From IMG/VR virus record IMGVR_UViG_3300042731_005698, positions 1 to 32,828 of that record: a stretch of DNA of 32,828 bases. One strand, 5' to 3'. The position numbers were made by a program, and so were the translations under genes. The stretch is from a virus. The notes beneath the pieces are model-generated. The model was not told where the DNA came from, did not search any database, and saw nothing but the letters and a program-made list of their open reading frames with translations. How positions within the stretch are numbered: position 1 is the first letter of the stretch; each line of letters begins with the position of its first letter. Positions 1 through 6,115 of the stretch are shown here, in pieces.

Positions 1-637
1 GTTTGATTGCACGCCAAGCATCGATCCCGAACTCTTCCTGTCCTGGTTCATCCAACCATGCAGCCCTGGCGGTCGATGCTTCAAGTGCACTGACTGAGCT
101 TGCCGAACCTAGTAAGATCCGCCCGAACATCTTGTGACCTTCACGTGCTTTGCTTGCCAGAAAACCCTTTTCAGGGTGCGCTAACTCGATGGTCTGCGTA
201 AGCGCCCAGTATCGACCAATCCCCAGGATATCCTCGAAGACCCGTAGCATTTCCGGTAACATCTTCCGATCAAAGAGTGGATAACTGGAAGTCGCTGCAA
301 TGTAGTCACCTGCAAGAATAGGATTGCCCTCTTCATCATACGAGGTACATCGCCGGATCTCCCGTTCTAACCACCATGGTCCATAGGAAGTCTTCCCAGA
401 CTGGGTGCCTGCAGAAAGGCAAACATACCGAGTATCTGCAAAGTGTCCGAGGTTTTGCCCTAAGTGATAGGGTACAGGTTGACGCTCGGGTGAGGATATA
501 TGGAAGAGTGGCCAACCTGAAGGATAAGTGAGAAGTTTATGGATCTCTTCTTTCTCACCATCAGTCATAGTTGGATAAACCGACTCTAGCTCATCCAGTG
601 CGTGCCATCGGTCGTGCAATTGCTCAGTCGTGGTCAA
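1..637 (-). CDS. terL: terminase large subunit, N-terminal ATPase part (runs off left edge)
   Basis: This is the ATPase motor that packages phage DNA into the prohead. I translated it from the sequence; 212 codons are visible and the frame stays open to base 1. A Walker A motif, AGTQSGKTS, lies at residues 75-83 and a Walker B-like AAWLDEP at 191-197, with normal TerL spacing. The nuclease domain lies outside the window. I chose a TTG start at 637 because it overlaps the stop of the upstream gene and has GAGG seven bases before it. The first ATG, at 568, has no good ribosome site and would remove 23 residues. It is the last visible gene of a leftward packaging operon behind the small terminase. 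Confidence 0.9.
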   Translation of the reverse strand, partial: MTTTEQLHDRWHALDELESVYPTMTDGEKEEIHKLLTYPSGWPLFHISSPERQPVPYHLGQNLGHFADTRYVCLSAGTQSGKTSYGPWWLEREIRRCTSYDEEGNPILAGDYIAATSSYPLFDRKMLPEMLRVFEDILGIGRYWALTQTIELAHPEKGFLASKAREGHKMFGRILLGSASSVSALEASTARAAWLDEPGQEEFGIDAWRAIK

Positions 638-876
638 ACTCCGCCCTCATAAATGTGTTCCTCTTCCAGGATAAAGATCCCAGATCCCCACGGTTTGTAC
701 TTCAATACGACCAGGAAACCGCACCCAGGACAGATGTAAGAGGTTTCCCGAACGTCCAGGAAGTTCCACAAGGTACGCAAATAAGGTGGCAATACTGTAC
801 CAAGGACTCGATATTTTAGTTCTGGATAATCGATCCCGAGCTTACCAGGTTTGAATTTAGTCGTTTCCTTCCTCAC
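634..876 (-). CDS. 80-aa protein with one CxxC pair, between terminase genes
   Basis: I do not recognise this small protein. It has a single CPGC pair at residues 49-52 in a half-zinc-ribbon-like context, with a basic N-terminus and an acidic C-terminus. It overlaps the end of the small terminase gene by 20 bases and its stop overlaps the TTG start of the large terminase, so translation is probably coupled through all three. One CxxC pair alone cannot hold zinc, so metal binding would need a dimer or partner. Position suggests a packaging accessory role, but that is inference. Confidence 0.7.
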   Translation of the reverse strand: MRKETTKFKPGKLGIDYPELKYRVLGTVLPPYLRTLWNFLDVRETSYICPGCGFLVVLKYKPWGSGIFILEEEHIYEGGV

Positions 877-1555
877 GATGGTTTCCGCCTCGCATTCTAG
901 CTTGCCTCACGATCTCACTCACCCGCTCCAGTCGTTCCTCGTCAGTGAGCGATTCGTCCACTGCCACGTGACGTGCCTCCGAGATACTAGTCGCCATTTC
1001 AGAGGATAACCGCCCAACCTTCGAAGCTGTTTCCAGGAGTGCCGTGATATCGCGCAGCTTCCAATCTGCAGGTTCAATGATGGTCACATTGACAATCCTC
1101 CCACCTTGCTGTTCAGTCTGGGTCTCTTGTCGTGCAACCGGGAACATCAGCATTTCTTCAACCTTCTGAAAGAGTTGTTCAACCAATTCGTGCTCCCGCT
1201 CCCGTATTGCAGTCCTGCGCTCTTTCCAGGCGATCTCTTCCTGTTCAAGTATGTAACCGTCCCACGCCTGCGCTCTTTCCTCCCAACGATCTCGGTTGTA
1301 AGCGTTGTACCATGCCTGACCTGGCGTTTTTCCTGACCTCTTTTGACCCTTTGCTTCCCATTCATCGTTCTTGGTTCTTGAAACGGACCTACTTGGTCCC
1401 ATTAGTCTATAACGGGTAAAGCGCCTGTACCAGAGTGCAGACTCGCCGGGGAGTCGATCCCATGCCATGCCCTCTTCGCCTGCAGGCACAGTGTAACCAA
1501 AAAACTCATCATAGTCTTTAGGTTTAGGATACTTCGTCTTCACTTCCTCGGTCAT
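857..1555 (-). CDS. terS: terminase small subunit-like protein
   Basis: This is the probable DNA-recognition subunit of the terminase (232 aa). The N-terminal half carries the WYRRFTRYRLMGPSRSV region and a Trp-rich stretch (WEERAQAWD) seen in many proteins annotated as phage small terminases or their HTH relatives. The middle is a long charged helix (residues about 90-135), and residues 160-185 form a second helix (LRDITALLETASKVGRL) followed by an acidic tail. It sits two genes before the large terminase on the same strand, the usual order. It overlaps DUF4031 upstream by 32 bases. Assignment rests on family resemblance and synteny, not on a catalytic motif. Confidence 0.75.
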   Translation of the reverse strand: MTEEVKTKYPKPKDYDEFFGYTVPAGEEGMAWDRLPGESALWYRRFTRYRLMGPSRSVSRTKNDEWEAKGQKRSGKTPGQAWYNAYNRDRWEERAQAWDGYILEQEEIAWKERRTAIREREHELVEQLFQKVEEMLMFPVARQETQTEQQGGRIVNVTIIEPADWKLRDITALLETASKVGRLSSEMATSISEARHVAVDESLTDEERLERVSEIVRQARMRGGNHREEGND

Positions 1556-1763
1556 AGTAACACTTCCTCATTAGTTCTGGCGTACCGACGTAAATTGCTC
1601 CCTTAGATATAGCGTATTCGAAGATGCTCCGGTTGAGAACAATGTAGTGTGGAAAGCCTTGATCCTTGAAAAATTCTTGGTCAAGGTTGATCGACTCTGC
1701 GAATTTATGAAGGTCTTCGATATCGCCATCGGTAGCAATGTGATTACCATCAGTATATATCAT
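1524..1763 (-). CDS. DUF4031 family protein
   Basis: This 79-aa protein starts MIYTDGNHIATDGDIEDLH and continues with a helix rich in F, D and E, then PHYIVLNRS and a segment around AISKGAIYVGTPEL. This matches the DUF4031 pattern known from actinobacterial and phage proteins (short beta strand with Asp, then LHAFA-like helix, then PHY...R...A). Function of the family is unknown to me. The start ATG has GAGGGGG seven bases before it and overlaps the stop of a possible 34-codon frame upstream. It overlaps the small terminase gene downstream, so it belongs to the packaging operon. Confidence 0.7.
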   Translation of the reverse strand: MIYTDGNHIATDGDIEDLHKFAESINLDQEFFKDQGFPHYIVLNRSIFEYAISKGAIYVGTPELMRKCYYDRGSEDEVS

Positions 1764-1864
1764 TTGACAACCCCCTCAGGATATCGTATCATGTGATTAC
1801 ATGATGCTCCTTCAATTGGCGGTAAATCTCTTCTGGTAAAGCGACGTGCCCTCCCCCCAGGCAC
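1760..1864 (-). CDS. possible 34-codon frame, GTG start, ending ATGA into DUF4031
   Basis: From a GTG at 1864 this frame encodes 34 residues and ends in a TGA that overlaps the DUF4031 ATG, the coupled arrangement used throughout this genome. Against it: there is no strong ribosome site and its 5' end runs through one arm of a perfect 12-bp hairpin. It is also the same reading frame as the mini zinc-finger gene at 1871-1942, separated from it by one TGA only. It may be the remnant or second half of a 60-codon gene rather than a gene in its own right. Confidence 0.2.
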   Translation of the reverse strand: MPGGRARRFTRRDLPPIEGASCNHMIRYPEGVVK

Positions 1865-1871
1865 GTCGCTT
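1839..1871 (-). terminator. perfect 12-bp hairpin at the stop codon of the mini zinc-finger gene
   Basis: AAGCGACGTGCC at 1839-1850 pairs with 1860-1871 around a 9-base loop. The stem is perfect and GC-rich. There is no clear T-run on either strand, so it may be a factor-dependent terminator, an attenuator or an RNA processing site that lowers expression of the terminase genes downstream. Confidence 0.45.
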
Positions 1872-1942
1872 CATTTCATAGATGGTCCTGGACAAAGATG
1901 AGTTTGCCCCATGTAGGTCAACCCGCAGTCTGGACATTGCAT
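1871..1942 (-). CDS. 23-aa mini zinc-finger protein
   Basis: This is a very short frame with an ATG at 1942, six bases after the stop of the upstream membrane protein gene. GAGGTG lies eight bases before the ATG. The product is almost nothing but a zinc-binding knuckle: CPDCG, then THLCPG, giving a CxxC...HxC spacing. Such isolated knuckles occur in phage early regions as adaptors, but no function can be stated. Its TGA sits exactly at the foot of a 12-bp hairpin. Too short to be certain. Confidence 0.45.
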   Translation of the reverse strand: MQCPDCGLTYMGQTHLCPGPSMK

Positions 1943-1948
1943 TTCACA

Positions 1949-2164
1949 TCACCTCACTTTCGAAGATAGTCCCACCAGATGTGCATTGACCACGAGGCAC
2001 ACAAACCATACAGTAATGACACTGCCAATATGCGCCGATCTTGCCATCCGTCCGTAGACCAGAAGTGAGATAAGGTGATCAAGATCCAGTAGAACGCTAA
2101 GAAACCCAAAAAGCCCGAAGACAAAAAGTGCCCTAGCCAGTCTGTTATCCAGTATTGTGTCCAT
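1949..2164 (-). CDS. small membrane protein (71 aa)
   Basis: Two or three hydrophobic segments are visible: ALFVFGLFGFLSVLL near residues 12-26 and SVITVWFVCLVVNAHLV near 48-64, with the charged motif LDLDHL between them. Three ATGs lie within nine bases here. The one at 2164 has GAAGG eight bases upstream, whereas the ATG at 2172, which would open a different 72-aa frame (MNEWTQYW), has it with no spacer. I therefore prefer this frame, though the other is also hydrophobic and cannot be excluded. It follows another small membrane gene and precedes the mini zinc-finger. No family recognised. Confidence 0.5.
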   Translation of the reverse strand: MDTILDNRLARALFVFGLFGFLSVLLDLDHLISLLVYGRMARSAHIGSVITVWFVCLVVNAHLVGLSSKVR

Positions 2165-2175
2165 TCATTCATCCT

Positions 2176-2343
2176 TCAAGTTATCTCCCAACATAAGAAG
2201 ACTAACCCGACCGCACCACTCATGATAATCAAGACAATCTGAAAGATCATATCAAGAAAGCCATAGTGTTCGAGATTATCATACATATCCACTGAGGAGT
2301 AGAGTGAGAGTGCGATGAAAGCAGCGCCTAGTATCGTGATCAT
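2176..2343 (-). CDS. small membrane protein (55 aa)
   Basis: The ATG at 2343 is preceded by GGAAGGGGAG at ideal spacing and overlaps the stop of the gene before it (CAATGA). The product has two hydrophobic helices: ILGAAFIALSLY at residues 4-15 and a longer one at about 33-52 (FQIVLIIMSGAVGLVFL), separated by an acidic loop. Function unknown; holin-like topology is possible but the location outside the lysis cassette gives no support for that. Confidence 0.65.
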   Translation of the reverse strand: MITILGAAFIALSLYSSVDMYDNLEHYGFLDMIFQIVLIIMSGAVGLVFLCWEIT

Positions 2344-2489
2344 TGCTCCCCTTCCTGACCTAGCCAGTAGATAGCTCGGTTCAAATGATGCACTGCTAAT
2401 CGCAAATGATCATGTACCTTGTCACTCCAGGTGTTATCCCACCAGAGATCATACAGCCTGTTCCGTAGTCTCTTCAAAACCTTGATCAC
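2340..2489 (-). CDS. 49-aa Trp- and His-rich protein, GTG start
   Basis: The frame opens at a GTG that overlaps the TGA of the glycosyltransferase gene (GTGA) and closes in a TGA that overlaps the ATG of the next gene. This tight double coupling is the main evidence that it is real. The protein is a basic helix (RLRNRLYDLWWDN) followed by a His-rich helix (VHDHLRLAVHHLNRAIYWL). No family recognised. Confidence 0.55.
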   Translation of the reverse strand: MIKVLKRLRNRLYDLWWDNTWSDKVHDHLRLAVHHLNRAIYWLGQEGEQ

Positions 2490-3256
2490 TTCTTTAGTTC
2501 CGTCATCTTCTGTCTTCGCCGGACGTGGACACTGCAGGTGTATTGCCCTTTGCCCAGTCTGTACTCGAGGTGCTTACCCCACTTCTTGTGAAGGTAATCG
2601 ATCTCGAATTGATCACGCTCACTGGATCTCGTAACCGCTCCACCTCCAGGAGTTCCGATCCGATCCCGCATCATGAAAGAAAACCGCTGGTCCTGGAATG
2701 TGATCCTGTGGGTCTTGAGCGCCTGAAGACAGATATCAACATCGCCACGTAGATGCAGCTTGGGGTCGTAGCGCAGATCCCGACCGACAAAGCCTATGAT
2801 AGATCCTGTCCAGGACGTAAAGGAAAACGGATCGAATGCGCGAAACTTCCGAGGGTCCGCCCATACCTGGGTGAAGCCGAATATGGGTGCCCCTGTCCCA
2901 AAGGCAACGTTAGCTGCGTTCTGGATAATCTGCAGCACATCCAAGGGGTCATGGTACTCGATAGGTCGGATACCAATCAGCCCGATCACTTTGTAAATGT
3001 CATCGTCTACAATGCAAATTGCTTCGTCATCGAAGTTATCCAAGATCCATTGTTTTGTGGGAGATACCCCCACTACATCATCCGGGTGTGGCACGATCTC
3101 AGCTTCCGGGAAAGCCTGGGTGTAGTCATCCATTTCCTCTTCCGCCACTGTGATCGTAGCGTAAGGAAAGAAGTGAATGGAAGAGCGTTGAAGGATCTCG
3201 ATTCTACGCCTCGATGGTATCACTACTCTCAGTGATGGTACCAGTTCTTTTTTCAC
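2486..3256 (-). CDS. TAGT-like GT-A glycosyltransferase, probable DNA-base modification
   Basis: This 256-aa protein looks like a single-domain GT-A glycosyltransferase. The first strand carries VVIPSRRR (residues 11-18). A DDD triad at 84-86 (CIVDDDIY) matches the metal/nucleotide-sugar binding DxD, and GDVDIC at 171-176 matches the acidic acceptor-side motif. The whole resembles the TET-associated glycosyltransferases (TAGT) described in phages that sugar-modify oxidised or hydroxymethylated bases. It starts at GTG with GGAGG nine bases upstream and overlaps the ParB-like gene by 53 bases. No TET/JBP oxygenase or hydroxymethylase gene is visible in the window, so the acceptor base is unknown and could be made elsewhere in the genome. 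Confidence 0.7.
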   Translation of the reverse strand: MKKELVPSLRVVIPSRRRIEILQRSSIHFFPYATITVAEEEMDDYTQAFPEAEIVPHPDDVVGVSPTKQWILDNFDDEAICIVDDDIYKVIGLIGIRPIEYHDPLDVLQIIQNAANVAFGTGAPIFGFTQVWADPRKFRAFDPFSFTSWTGSIIGFVGRDLRYDPKLHLRGDVDICLQALKTHRITFQDQRFSFMMRDRIGTPGGGAVTRSSERDQFEIDYLHKKWGKHLEYRLGKGQYTCSVHVRRRQKMTELKK

Positions 3257-4046
3257 TGTTCACTTCCTCCGCAACCTTTTTCATATCCAACTTGGGTGGC
3301 ATGTCCGGCCAGTCTTCTTTTGCAAGATCTTCAATACTCTTCCCATCAAGATCAACAGTTTCCACTGGGTACGATCCTTCCAGGATCTCCAGTGCCCTTG
3401 CTCCGTCAACCACTCGCCCCAGTCCGACTTTTTTGAACACGCCTGGATCTCCGTAGGTCTTGAGGCTTTCCGCTGCATACCGGACCTTTCGTACTCCGAA
3501 GAGATCCACTGCCTTGTCGAAGTCCAAGCTGTTACGAAACATCAGCACAATGTAATCGTAATGCTCGAAGGGTAGGATCTCCATATCGGGTATGCCTTCC
3601 CGTTTTGCTTTCTCTTCCTTTTCCGCTGCAATCTCCGCCAATCGCCCGGCGTCAACCTGTCGCAGCAATTCTCTGATAGCAAGATTGTCAGTGTTGAAAG
3701 TTCGAGTGAGCTTTCGAAACCTCTCAACATCAACTTGTGCCAAGAGTGCCGAAGGATCTAACACCGACAATACGAAGTCCGCCTCAGCGTCATCGAGATC
3801 TGTGACCAAACACGGCCAGTCAAACTCTGGATCGATGTTCTTACGCAAATGTCCATCGATAACCGTGATCCCGCCCTGGCGCTCGGAGGTGTAGACCAGT
3901 AAAGCGCCTACAATCCCGACCTCTTCCATAATGCCGCGTACGGCGTCTTGCTGCAGCGCCGGGTGGATCCTCCAGTTTCCATCGTTGTCAAGAAGATCCT
4001 TGCCCTTGATCTTCCTGTATTCCGTAATCCGATCTCTGAATTCCAT
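3204..4046 (-). CDS. ParB/sulfiredoxin-fold protein
   Basis: A 280-aa protein with a ParB-type core near the N-terminus: HPALQQDAVRGIMEEVG (residues 28-44), GALLVYTSE (47-55), and the hallmark VIDGHLRK at 62-69, followed by an acidic strand-helix (TDLDDAEAD). Downstream are a helical region, a KEEKAKRE linker near 145, and a second alpha/beta part to about residue 225. Phage ParB-fold proteins act as nucleases, DNA-modification partners or regulators; the missing partner ParA argues against chromosome-style segregation. GGAGGAAGG precedes the ATG. Its fixed place before the glycosyltransferase, with overlapping frames, suggests joint work in DNA modification. Confidence 0.75.
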   Translation of the reverse strand: MEFRDRITEYRKIKGKDLLDNDGNWRIHPALQQDAVRGIMEEVGIVGALLVYTSERQGGITVIDGHLRKNIDPEFDWPCLVTDLDDAEADFVLSVLDPSALLAQVDVERFRKLTRTFNTDNLAIRELLRQVDAGRLAEIAAEKEEKAKREGIPDMEILPFEHYDYIVLMFRNSLDFDKAVDLFGVRKVRYAAESLKTYGDPGVFKKVGLGRVVDGARALEILEGSYPVETVDLDGKSIEDLAKEDWPDMPPKLDMKKVAEEVNSEKRTGTITESSDTIEA

Positions 4047-4215
4047 TCCCTTCCTCCGTCTTATGTAATAACCAGTAAATGATAGGTAATTTTAGAACTG
4101 GCATAGCAACCCAGAATGCAACCCCTGTAAAAGCGTAAATGATAAAGTTCAAAAAAGAACTAACGACCAGGATCTTCGCCCAGTATATCGGTGTTTCATC
4201 CAATATCAACTTCAT
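3988..4215 (-). CDS. small membrane protein heading the leftward operon (75 aa)
   Basis: I chose the ATG at 4215, which has GGAGGGAAG directly upstream; an in-frame TTG at 4239 lies in the divergent promoter and is unlikely. Two hydrophobic helices are seen: YWAKILVVSSFLNFIIYAF at about residues 11-29 and VAFWVAMPVLKLPIIYWLL at about 32-50, then a hydrophilic tail rich in Gln, Asp and Gly. The tail overlaps the ParB-like gene by 59 bases. It is divergent from the first early gene, with only 71 bases between starts. Function unknown. Confidence 0.6.
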   Translation of the reverse strand: MKLILDETPIYWAKILVVSSFLNFIIYAFTGVAFWVAMPVLKLPIIYWLLHKTEEGNGIQRSDYGIQEDQGQGSS

Positions 4216-4232
4216 CTTCCCTCCATTAGTAA

Positions 4233-4261
4233 TTGACAATTAGACCATACTGTGCGATAAT
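4233..4261 (+). promoter_or_regulatory. early promoter module, copy 1
   Basis: TTGACA at 4233-4238, a 17-bp spacer (ATTAGACCATACTGTGC), and GATAAT at 4256-4261. TGTG followed by one base before the -10 is an extended -10. The start codon of the RarA-like gene follows 25 bases after the -10, with GCAAAGGAG between. Copies 2-6 share this layout. Confidence 0.85.
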
Positions 4262-4286
4262 TTCAGAAAGGCAAAGGAGTTGTGAA

Positions 4287-4907
4287 ATGAAGACCAAAAA
4301 TGATCGAGATCCGTATGAGTTGATATCCGCCTTGCAAAAGGATATCCGGCGTGGTAATGAAGAGAGTGCAATGCACTGGGCACTGGAATTATGTCCGCAG
4401 TTTGAATACTGGATGTGGCAGCGATTGATCGTAATTGCTCATGAAGACATCGGCATTGCAAACCCGGAGGTAATGGGATTGATCCCCACCATGCGCGATT
4501 CTTACATGGAGTTCCGAAGAAAAGGAAGAGGATCTGCAAGATTAGTGTTAGCCAATGCAATCCTCTTACTTGCGCGATCACCGAAGTCCCGCCTGGCTGA
4601 CCACTTTCAATGTGCTGTCAATCAAGACCTTTTGCATGGCGTTCGCTTTCCGATCCCAGACTACGCCCTGGATAAACATACCCGCCGGGGTAAACAGAAG
4701 GGTCGCGGGTTCGATCACTTCATCAACGTCGGCACTCACCTAGAAAATAAATCCATCTTATCAGATCCCTACGAAGAGCGTGCAGCCGGATGGTGGCGTT
4801 CAAATGAATTCATCGATGATAAATGGAAAAAACTGTCCGGTAAGAAAGACTCCCAGGATAAAGCCGATAGCGAAGAAAACAGTCCAACCCAAACGACGCT
4901 TTTTTAG
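4287..4907 (+). CDS. stand-alone RarA/MgsA C-terminal domain protein
   Basis: RarA (MgsA/WRNIP1) is an AAA+ replication-fork ATPase; this 206-aa protein lacks the ATPase and keeps only the C-terminal part. Residues 7-35 (DPYELISALQKDIRRGNEE...WALEL) match the helix that in RarA reads SAFIKSIRGSDPDAALYWLA. HEDIGIAN at 52-59 matches the SEDIGLAD motif, and ARSPKSRLA near 98 matches LAPKSN. The end is a Lys/Asp-rich tail. The start at 4287 fits the conserved promoter-leader layout. It could poison or recruit the host RarA tetramer, or act as a clamp-loader-like adaptor; that is inference. It is a one-gene transcript, ending in the terminator at 4930. Confidence 0.75.
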   Translation: MKTKNDRDPYELISALQKDIRRGNEESAMHWALELCPQFEYWMWQRLIVIAHEDIGIANPEVMGLIPTMRDSYMEFRRKGRGSARLVLANAILLLARSPKSRLADHFQCAVNQDLLHGVRFPIPDYALDKHTRRGKQKGRGFDHFINVGTHLENKSILSDPYEERAAGWWRSNEFIDDKWKKLSGKKDSQDKADSEENSPTQTTLF

Positions 4908-4929
4908 ATCCCGATCAGTGTAGCGAATG

Positions 4930-4962
4930 AGACCTTCCCCTTCCAGGAAGGTCTTTTCTTTT
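4930..4962 (+). terminator. intrinsic terminator after RarA-like gene
   Basis: AGACCTTCC (4930-4938) pairs with GGAAGGTCT (4946-4954) over a 7-base loop and is followed by TTTTCTTTT. This is the clearest intrinsic terminator on the plus strand. Bases 4963-5021 hold nothing recognisable. Confidence 0.85.
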
Positions 4963-5021
4963 AACATGCTGACACTATAGCACAAGTGTATGTCAACGTC
5001 AATCTACTCTTATTTTGGTAC

Positions 5022-5050
5022 TTGACAATTATCCCATACTGTGCGAAAAT
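5022..5050 (+). promoter_or_regulatory. early promoter module, copy 2
   Basis: TTGACA at 5022-5027, spacer ATTATCCCATACTGTGC, GAAAAT at 5045-5050. The upstream TTGGTAC is also found before copies 3 and 4. The leader contains GCAAAGGAG and the ATG lies 24 bases after the -10. Confidence 0.85.
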
Positions 5051-5074
5051 AGTCATAGAGCAAAGGAGTTACAA

Positions 5075-5581
5075 ATGGAATGCACAAACATTTTTCTCGA
5101 AGACGACGGTTATTGCTGCAAATGCAGTCAGTATCATAACAAACCGACAAAGCGTCGAACACCTTCCAGGAAGAAAACCCAGGAAGAGATTCGACGTTCA
5201 ATCATGACAGATCCCACCAATCGATACATCGTTGATCTGTGTGAAGAGATCTCCGATTGCTATTCGATCCCAGTGCGTGTGATCTTTCGCAATCGCAAAG
5301 ACGCCTACCATACCCGCGAGAATGGTAACAGTCACTTGATTGTTTTCGGATATCAGTGTATCGACTGGGCACAAGAAAATTACACCGAATATAAATCGGT
5401 CCAGTGGATGATCTCAGGAATGGATCTCACTGGACTGGCAGGAGTTCACCAGTTAGTACTGCATGAAATGGCACACGCCATCGATACCGAGTTACATGGT
5501 CGAAAATACGGTGTCGCCCATGGGCACACCTGGAAAGCCCACTACCGCGAATTAATGGAGTTATACCCCTTCGAGGGATAG
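5075..5581 (+). CDS. SprT-like zinc metalloprotease
   Basis: A 168-aa protein with the zincin signature HEMAH at residues 130-134 and a downstream AHGHTW at 148-153, the order and spacing of SprT/Spartan family proteases (HExxH ... GHGxxW). Glu131 would be the catalytic base. The N-terminus has CCKC at 14-17 and a basic Lys/Arg-rich stretch at 23-41 that could bind DNA. SprT-type proteins degrade DNA-protein crosslinks in eukaryotes; the role of phage versions is unknown. The start at 5075 follows promoter copy 2 with the standard leader. It heads a three-gene operon with the two small genes behind it. Confidence 0.8.
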   Translation: MECTNIFLEDDGYCCKCSQYHNKPTKRRTPSRKKTQEEIRRSIMTDPTNRYIVDLCEEISDCYSIPVRVIFRNRKDAYHTRENGNSHLIVFGYQCIDWAQENYTEYKSVQWMISGMDLTGLAGVHQLVLHEMAHAIDTELHGRKYGVAHGHTWKAHYRELMELYPFEG

Positions 5582-5589
5582 GAGATCCA

Positions 5590-5844
5590 ATGAATGAAAA
5601 ACAAGAGTTCGTAATTATGCTAGAAGCTGCATTCGAAAAACTCAGTGACGGTCTCGAGGAATTGCAAGAAGCAGTTTCATTCGCTGACTCGGAGAACATC
5701 GACCTGGGTGACGATAGTGTAGCCAATTTACGGATGTATCTCATTGCCCACCTGGATAACCACATTCACGGTGTCAACCCTTACGACACTAACCTGTCCG
5801 AATTGATCACCCGTATGGAGGTCGCAGCCAATGACCCGCAATGA
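5590..5844 (+). CDS. 84-aa acidic helical protein
   Basis: Not recognised. It is acidic and predicted mostly helical, with FEKLSDGLEELQEAVSFAD suggesting an amphipathic or coiled-coil helix near residues 14-33, then a His/Asn-containing loop (HLDNHIHGVNPYD). TAGGAGATCCA precedes the ATG, and it starts eight bases after the metalloprotease, so it is cotranscribed. Its end overlaps the next gene by 14 bases. Confidence 0.7.
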   Translation: MNEKQEFVIMLEAAFEKLSDGLEELQEAVSFADSENIDLGDDSVANLRMYLIAHLDNHIHGVNPYDTNLSELITRMEVAANDPQ

Positions 5845-6052
5845 ATTCAAAAACATTGTCCGCTTTGTCATCAAGATGGATAAAGAATTCGATATGACCT
5901 GTGCGGGTGCCGACGAAAGAATCCCCCCGGATCTCTTTCGCGCCTGGCAGATGGTAATGTCGAATATCTACTCTTCAAAGCATTGTCGTCCCCCTCACCA
6001 TCCATCTTTGCAGGATCTCATGAGTGAGTTCTTTGACTATCCCGACCTCTAA
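5831..6052 (+). CDS. 73-aa hypothetical protein
   Basis: Not recognised. Soluble and mixed charge, with three Pro-rich turns (RIPPDLF, CRPPHHPS) and an acidic C-terminus. GGAGG nine bases before the ATG and the overlap with the preceding gene support the start. It is the last gene before promoter copy 3. Confidence 0.65.
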   Translation: MTRNEFKNIVRFVIKMDKEFDMTCAGADERIPPDLFRAWQMVMSNIYSSKHCRPPHHPSLQDLMSEFFDYPDL

Positions 6053-6061
6053 AATTGGTAC

Positions 6062-6090
6062 TTGACACTTATCCTATACTGTGCGATAAT
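6062..6090 (+). promoter_or_regulatory. early promoter module, copy 3
   Basis: TTGACA at 6062-6067, spacer CTTATCCTATACTGTGC, GATAAT at 6085-6090, preceded by TTGGTAC and followed by the GCAAAGGAG leader. The radC-like ATG is 25 bases after the -10. Confidence 0.85.
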
Positions 6091-6115
6091 TGTACTAGAG
6101 CAAAGGAGAAAAATC

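Noticed and set aside
1954-2172. 72-aa hydrophobic frame (MNEWTQYW) overlapping the 1949-2164 gene
   Set aside because: The ribosome site abuts its ATG with no spacer, whereas it is eight bases from the ATG at 2164. Kept as an alternative only.
4986-5207. plus-strand frame covering promoter copy 2 and the start of the metalloprotease gene
   Set aside because: Runs through the promoter and the ribosome site in the wrong frame; the metalloprotease frame has HExxH.
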